From positions 192,655 to 256,654 of the forward strand of contig JBJLGL010000004.1 of the NCBI GenBank assembly GCA_045564915.1: a stretch of DNA of 64,000 nt, given 5' to 3'. This stretch comes from JAQWRV01 sp045564915 (GTDB lineage Bacteria > Pseudomonadota > Alphaproteobacteria > Rhodospirillales > Rhodospirillaceae). Shown piece by piece: positions 61,594 to 64,000 of this stretch. The translations under genes were made by a program, and so were the position numbers. The notes under the pieces are model-generated. The model was not told the origin of the DNA. It did not search any database and worked only from the letters and a program-made list of their open reading frames with translations. The number at the start of each line of letters is the position of its first letter. Positions within the stretch are counted from its first letter, which is position 1.

Positions 61594-62486
61594 GCGTCAT
61601 TAAGTCGGATGCTGTTAGCGTTGGACTTGACCGTGTGTATAGCTGCTTCCTGGAAAAGGTCATATAATTCTGCTAGAGCCGCAGTGCTCGCGGGGTCTGG
61701 CGCTACACCTTCTTGGTTTGCAGTGCCGCTTTCGAAAATGTGACCATAGATATGGGAAAAGACATCCAGCATGAACAGTAACTGGCGTTGTTCTGCCGTA
61801 TTACCTTCTACGCCGTTGCGGCTCTGCTCAAGGGTATAAGCAATTAGAGCGTGAAAAAATAAATAGATTGTGTCGTTCCACTGTGTCTCGTGGGCCACGT
61901 GCAGGGCTACTGGCATGTGTAGGGTCTTGAGTGTGCATCCTGCTAGGTGGGCCGTAAGAGGAAGCCAGTAGTCCCAAAACGGCATACCAATGGCAAAAGG
62001 ACTATCCCCAAAGTGCTCTACAATCTCTTGGTCCATAAGAAAAAAGTCATACCCCTGAGAGTAGTCTGGCTTTTCGCTTGGCTTATAATTGGATAATGAT
62101 TCTGTACCTGAAACATCAACCCGCGGTCCTAGTATCAGGCAACCTTGTGCTTCTGCGCATAAGAATGCTGTTAACCCTTCGATTGAACGCAGAAAGATAT
62201 CAGCATTGGTGAGTCCGATAACCTGTCCCGGTTGAGCAATATTTCTTGCCGCCTGAATCATGTCAAAAATATACGGCACGGGACGGCCGGTGAATCGTTC
62301 CGCTGTTCGCTCAGCTTCTACAAAGGTTACATTAGGAAAAGCTGGCGCAAGCGCCATCATCTCATCCCTATTGTTAACAGAAACAACCGTGCAACCGTGA
62401 TCTAGCCAAGATGCGATCGCGGCCGGTTGGACACCCCGTTCATCGATTGGCGAAATACTAGTGGCAATGACAATATTATTGGACAT
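61590..62486 (-). CDS. Putative GT-A-type protein of unknown function
   Basis: This 298-residue protein has no signal peptide. Its early part (IVIATSISPIDERGVQPAAI, then TVVSVNNRDEM) and the stretch VIGLTNADIFLRSIEGLTAF suggest a nucleotide-sugar binding fold with NAD in place of the usual DxD, then YSQGYDFFLM and a WDYWLPL segment. It overlaps the TPR-GT41 gene by 4 nt and lies 11 nt after the GT8-like gene. The three form one operon. The fold is a guess; it may transfer a sugar or modify one. Confidence 0.55.
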   Translation of the reverse strand: MSNNIVIATSISPIDERGVQPAAIASWLDHGCTVVSVNNRDEMMALAPAFPNVTFVEAERTAERFTGRPVPYIFDMIQAARNIAQPGQVIGLTNADIFLRSIEGLTAFLCAEAQGCLILGPRVDVSGTESLSNYKPSEKPDYSQGYDFFLMDQEIVEHFGDSPFAIGMPFWDYWLPLTAHLAGCTLKTLHMPVALHVAHETQWNDTIYLFFHALIAYTLEQSRNGVEGNTAEQRQLLFMLDVFSHIYGHIFESGTANQEGVAPDPASTAALAELYDLFQEAAIHTVKSNANSIRLNDA

Positions 62487-62497
62487 TGTTGAATAGT

Positions 62498-63397
62498 CTA
62501 ATCCTTATGCCCGGCGTCTTGGTAGCTATTTGGCTGCATCAATTGTGGCTGAAAGCGAGATCGGTCGATATGTGCTAACCCAGCCTCATCCCTCAGTTGA
62601 TCTGTTAGATCAAAATATTTATCCATAGGCGCAAGTCCGCAGAAATGGCATATTGGTCCTGACCAAACTAGAGGATCCTGTCCATCACGATGTTTGGCAA
62701 CTCTGAGATCACCCACTGTTAAATCCATTACTGCATCAATTAAGTTGGGTGTTGTGACCTGCCAGCGCTCACTGCCCTCCGTCTGAAGGGGGAGAATTCC
62801 ATTTTTCGCTAGCGCGCATGCAAAGAAGGGTTCGTCAGCATATTCACCACTATGTTTATAGGGATAACTGATTGTATCTTTATGTTGGCCCTCGAATAGC
62901 TCAATCGCAGTGTCAAAGACCTGTTTCGATGCATCACATGCTTCAAAGTACATTACACCAGAATTGAAGACTGGGAGCCGTTCTACATTAAGCAACTTGC
63001 ACAGGTCCTCGGCGTGCTTGACCCCAAGGGAGCAGGCGAAGACAGGTCCATAACTCTGAAGGTAACCCTCAACCGCGAACGCTTGCCCTCTACATCTACG
63101 CCAGTAAAACTCTATTCTAGAGTTAAAAAGTAGACAATCAGCGTCTATGTACATTGTCCGCTCATATGGGCTGATGCCAAATAGAAGGGTTTTGGCCATG
63201 GCGCCCTTAAGTGTTGGATGCTCGTCTAGCCGGATAATTCTATCAAATAGATCTTGGTAGGACTCAGGAACCTCTATTTTTGGGCTAATGACAACACTGA
63301 CTGGCCGTGTCTCCAGCCGCCTGACAGATAGGGCAAGATTGGCGGCAAGATCCAAATAACGGGGGTCGTGCAAGGCGAGAACGATATAGCCTTCCAT
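62498..63397 (-). CDS. GT8-like glycosyltransferase
   Basis: This 299-residue protein has a GT-A fold: an N-terminal strand YIVLALHDPRYLDLAANLAL, then the DxD metal motif in RTMYIDADCLLFNS, and FNSGVMYFEA, a typical GT8 or related feature. Late residues include ICHFCGLAPMDKYF. It would transfer a sugar from a nucleotide donor. It leads the three-gene minus-strand operon and is divergent from flagellin across 303 nt, so the two may be co-regulated. Confidence 0.78.
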   Translation of the reverse strand: MEGYIVLALHDPRYLDLAANLALSVRRLETRPVSVVISPKIEVPESYQDLFDRIIRLDEHPTLKGAMAKTLLFGISPYERTMYIDADCLLFNSRIEFYWRRCRGQAFAVEGYLQSYGPVFACSLGVKHAEDLCKLLNVERLPVFNSGVMYFEACDASKQVFDTAIELFEGQHKDTISYPYKHSGEYADEPFFACALAKNGILPLQTEGSERWQVTTPNLIDAVMDLTVGDLRVAKHRDGQDPLVWSGPICHFCGLAPMDKYFDLTDQLRDEAGLAHIDRSRFQPQLMQPNSYQDAGHKD

Positions 63398-63700
63398 TGA
63401 GAATTGGCTCTCTTCCTTAGCAAAATTTTATAGAACCACACTTTGGGATAATCTGGGAATGACCATACCAATCTGGTCTGGCTGCGAAAAGGCCATATTT
63501 TGCAATGGTTTCATCCAAACACCGCCGTCTATCATATATGTAGTACAATCTTTACGTGTATGGGCGGGATTGACGGCGAGTTTGTATTTGCTTATACGAA
63601 AACAAGGTTTTGCTTGGCTAAAACGCCCGTATGGAGAATCTATACAGAGCAAATCCTCTAGATACGTAGATAAATCCTGTCCCAGAAAGGGTACAAGACT
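63398..63700. other. Intergenic region between the GT8-like gene and flagellin
   Basis: These 303 nt must hold the flagellin promoter. GGCCATATTTTGC (from 63504) looks like a sigma-54 promoter, but GG and GC are 9 nt apart rather than 10. I see no sigma-28 site, hairpin, RNA or small gene. The AAAGGG shortly before 63701 is the flagellin ribosome site. Confidence 0.5.
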
Positions 63701-64000
63701 ATGACTGACATTTCGCTATCCAAAGCGACACGTTCAAACCTGCTTTCATTGCAGAGAACCACCAATCTCATCGGTAGAACTCAGGAACGTCTGGCCTCAG
63801 GCCGCAAGGTTAATACCCCGCTTGATGACGCTTTGGCCTTCTTCAAGGCGCGCAGTCTCAACACCCGGGCGAGTGAGTTGGCCGTAGTTAAGGATGGTAT
63901 CACTGACGGCATTAATGTTGTTAGAGCCGCGATCCAGGGCGTAGAAGCGATGGAAGCCATCCTCAAGCAGATGAAGGCGTTAGCGCAATCCGCTATTTCC
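63701..64000 (+). CDS. Flagellin, N-terminal part, 3' end outside the window
   Basis: The first 100 residues are visible and the frame is open to the edge. They begin TDISLSKATRSNLLSLQRTT, then RTQERLASGRKVNTPLDDAL, then DGITDGINVVRAAIQGVEAM. This is the conserved flagellin D0/D1 helix (the ERLASGRKVN motif). AGAAAGGG precedes the ATG by about 9 nt. Its distance of 300 nt from the glycosyltransferase operon supports the idea that it is their substrate. Confidence 0.93.
   Translation, partial: MTDISLSKATRSNLLSLQRTTNLIGRTQERLASGRKVNTPLDDALAFFKARSLNTRASELAVVKDGITDGINVVRAAIQGVEAMEAILKQMKALAQSAIS

Noticed and set aside
63504..63516. Sigma-54-like site before flagellin
   Set aside because: GG and GC are 9 nt apart, and the spacing of 10 nt is strict in this promoter class.

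Overview
The window reads as a chromosomal stretch of a motile Gram-negative alphaproteobacterium, probably aquatic and of Rhodospirillales type. This is inferred from four things: an FlbD-type sigma-54 flagellar regulator in a fliF-fliG-fliH-fliN-motA-flbD block, a NadQ-type regulator next to nadA and nadC, a Kdo transferase (WaaA), and many small-molecule catabolic genes with Tat-type leaders. Base composition and gene density look even throughout. I see no rRNA, tRNA, CRISPR array or insertion sequence.

Layout. (1) 1-16.6 kb is an accessory catabolism/efflux region: an exported VOC protein, a NUDIX hydrolase, two tandem DUF1838 proteins, an old-yellow-enzyme-type reductase, an exported amidohydrolase, an EmrA/EmrB pump, then on the other strand a SAM methyltransferase, a small helical protein and a GPH-type symporter, and finally a minus-strand operon of DUF1838, an exported unknown and a di-haem DUF1111 protein. 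(2) 16.7-19.4 kb holds ilvD and a YbaN-like membrane protein. (3) 19.5-26 kb is flhA-flhF-flhG followed by a FliK-like protein carrying an 18-unit repeat. (4) 26.4-31.7 kb holds a CopD-like membrane protein, an MHS-type transporter, an orphan TRAP binding protein, an MmgE/PrpD protein and a cupin protein. (5) 31.8-38.2 kb is fliF-fliG-fliH-fliN-motA-flbD. (6) 38.4-41.5 kb holds nadQ, a frameshifted nadA, and nadC. (7) 41.6-43.3 kb is a second methyltransferase plus small-helical-protein pair; this methyltransferase carries a Tat-like signal peptide. (8) 43.8-50.5 kb is fliK-flgD-flgE behind a good sigma-54 promoter, preceded by a FlgL/flagellin-like coiled protein. (9) 50.6-63.4 kb is a cluster of TPR-linked and other glycosyltransferases with a WaaA homologue, ending just before the flagellin gene that begins at 63,701 and runs off the end.

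How they may work together. FlbD would act with RNA polymerase-sigma54 on the middle and late flagellar operons. A shared dyad (GGYAA-N3-TTGCC) lies about 145 bp upstream of both flhA and fliF, with a looser relative upstream of fliK, and is a candidate regulator site. The glycosyltransferase cluster lies between hook genes and flagellin, which suggests flagellin or filament glycosylation. NadQ probably controls nadA-nadC through an inverted repeat just upstream of nadA.

The least explained material is the duplicated methyltransferase/helical-protein module, the three DUF1838 paralogues, the FlgL-like protein and the unknown members of the glycosylation cluster. All functions are read from sequence motifs by eye; no database search was run.
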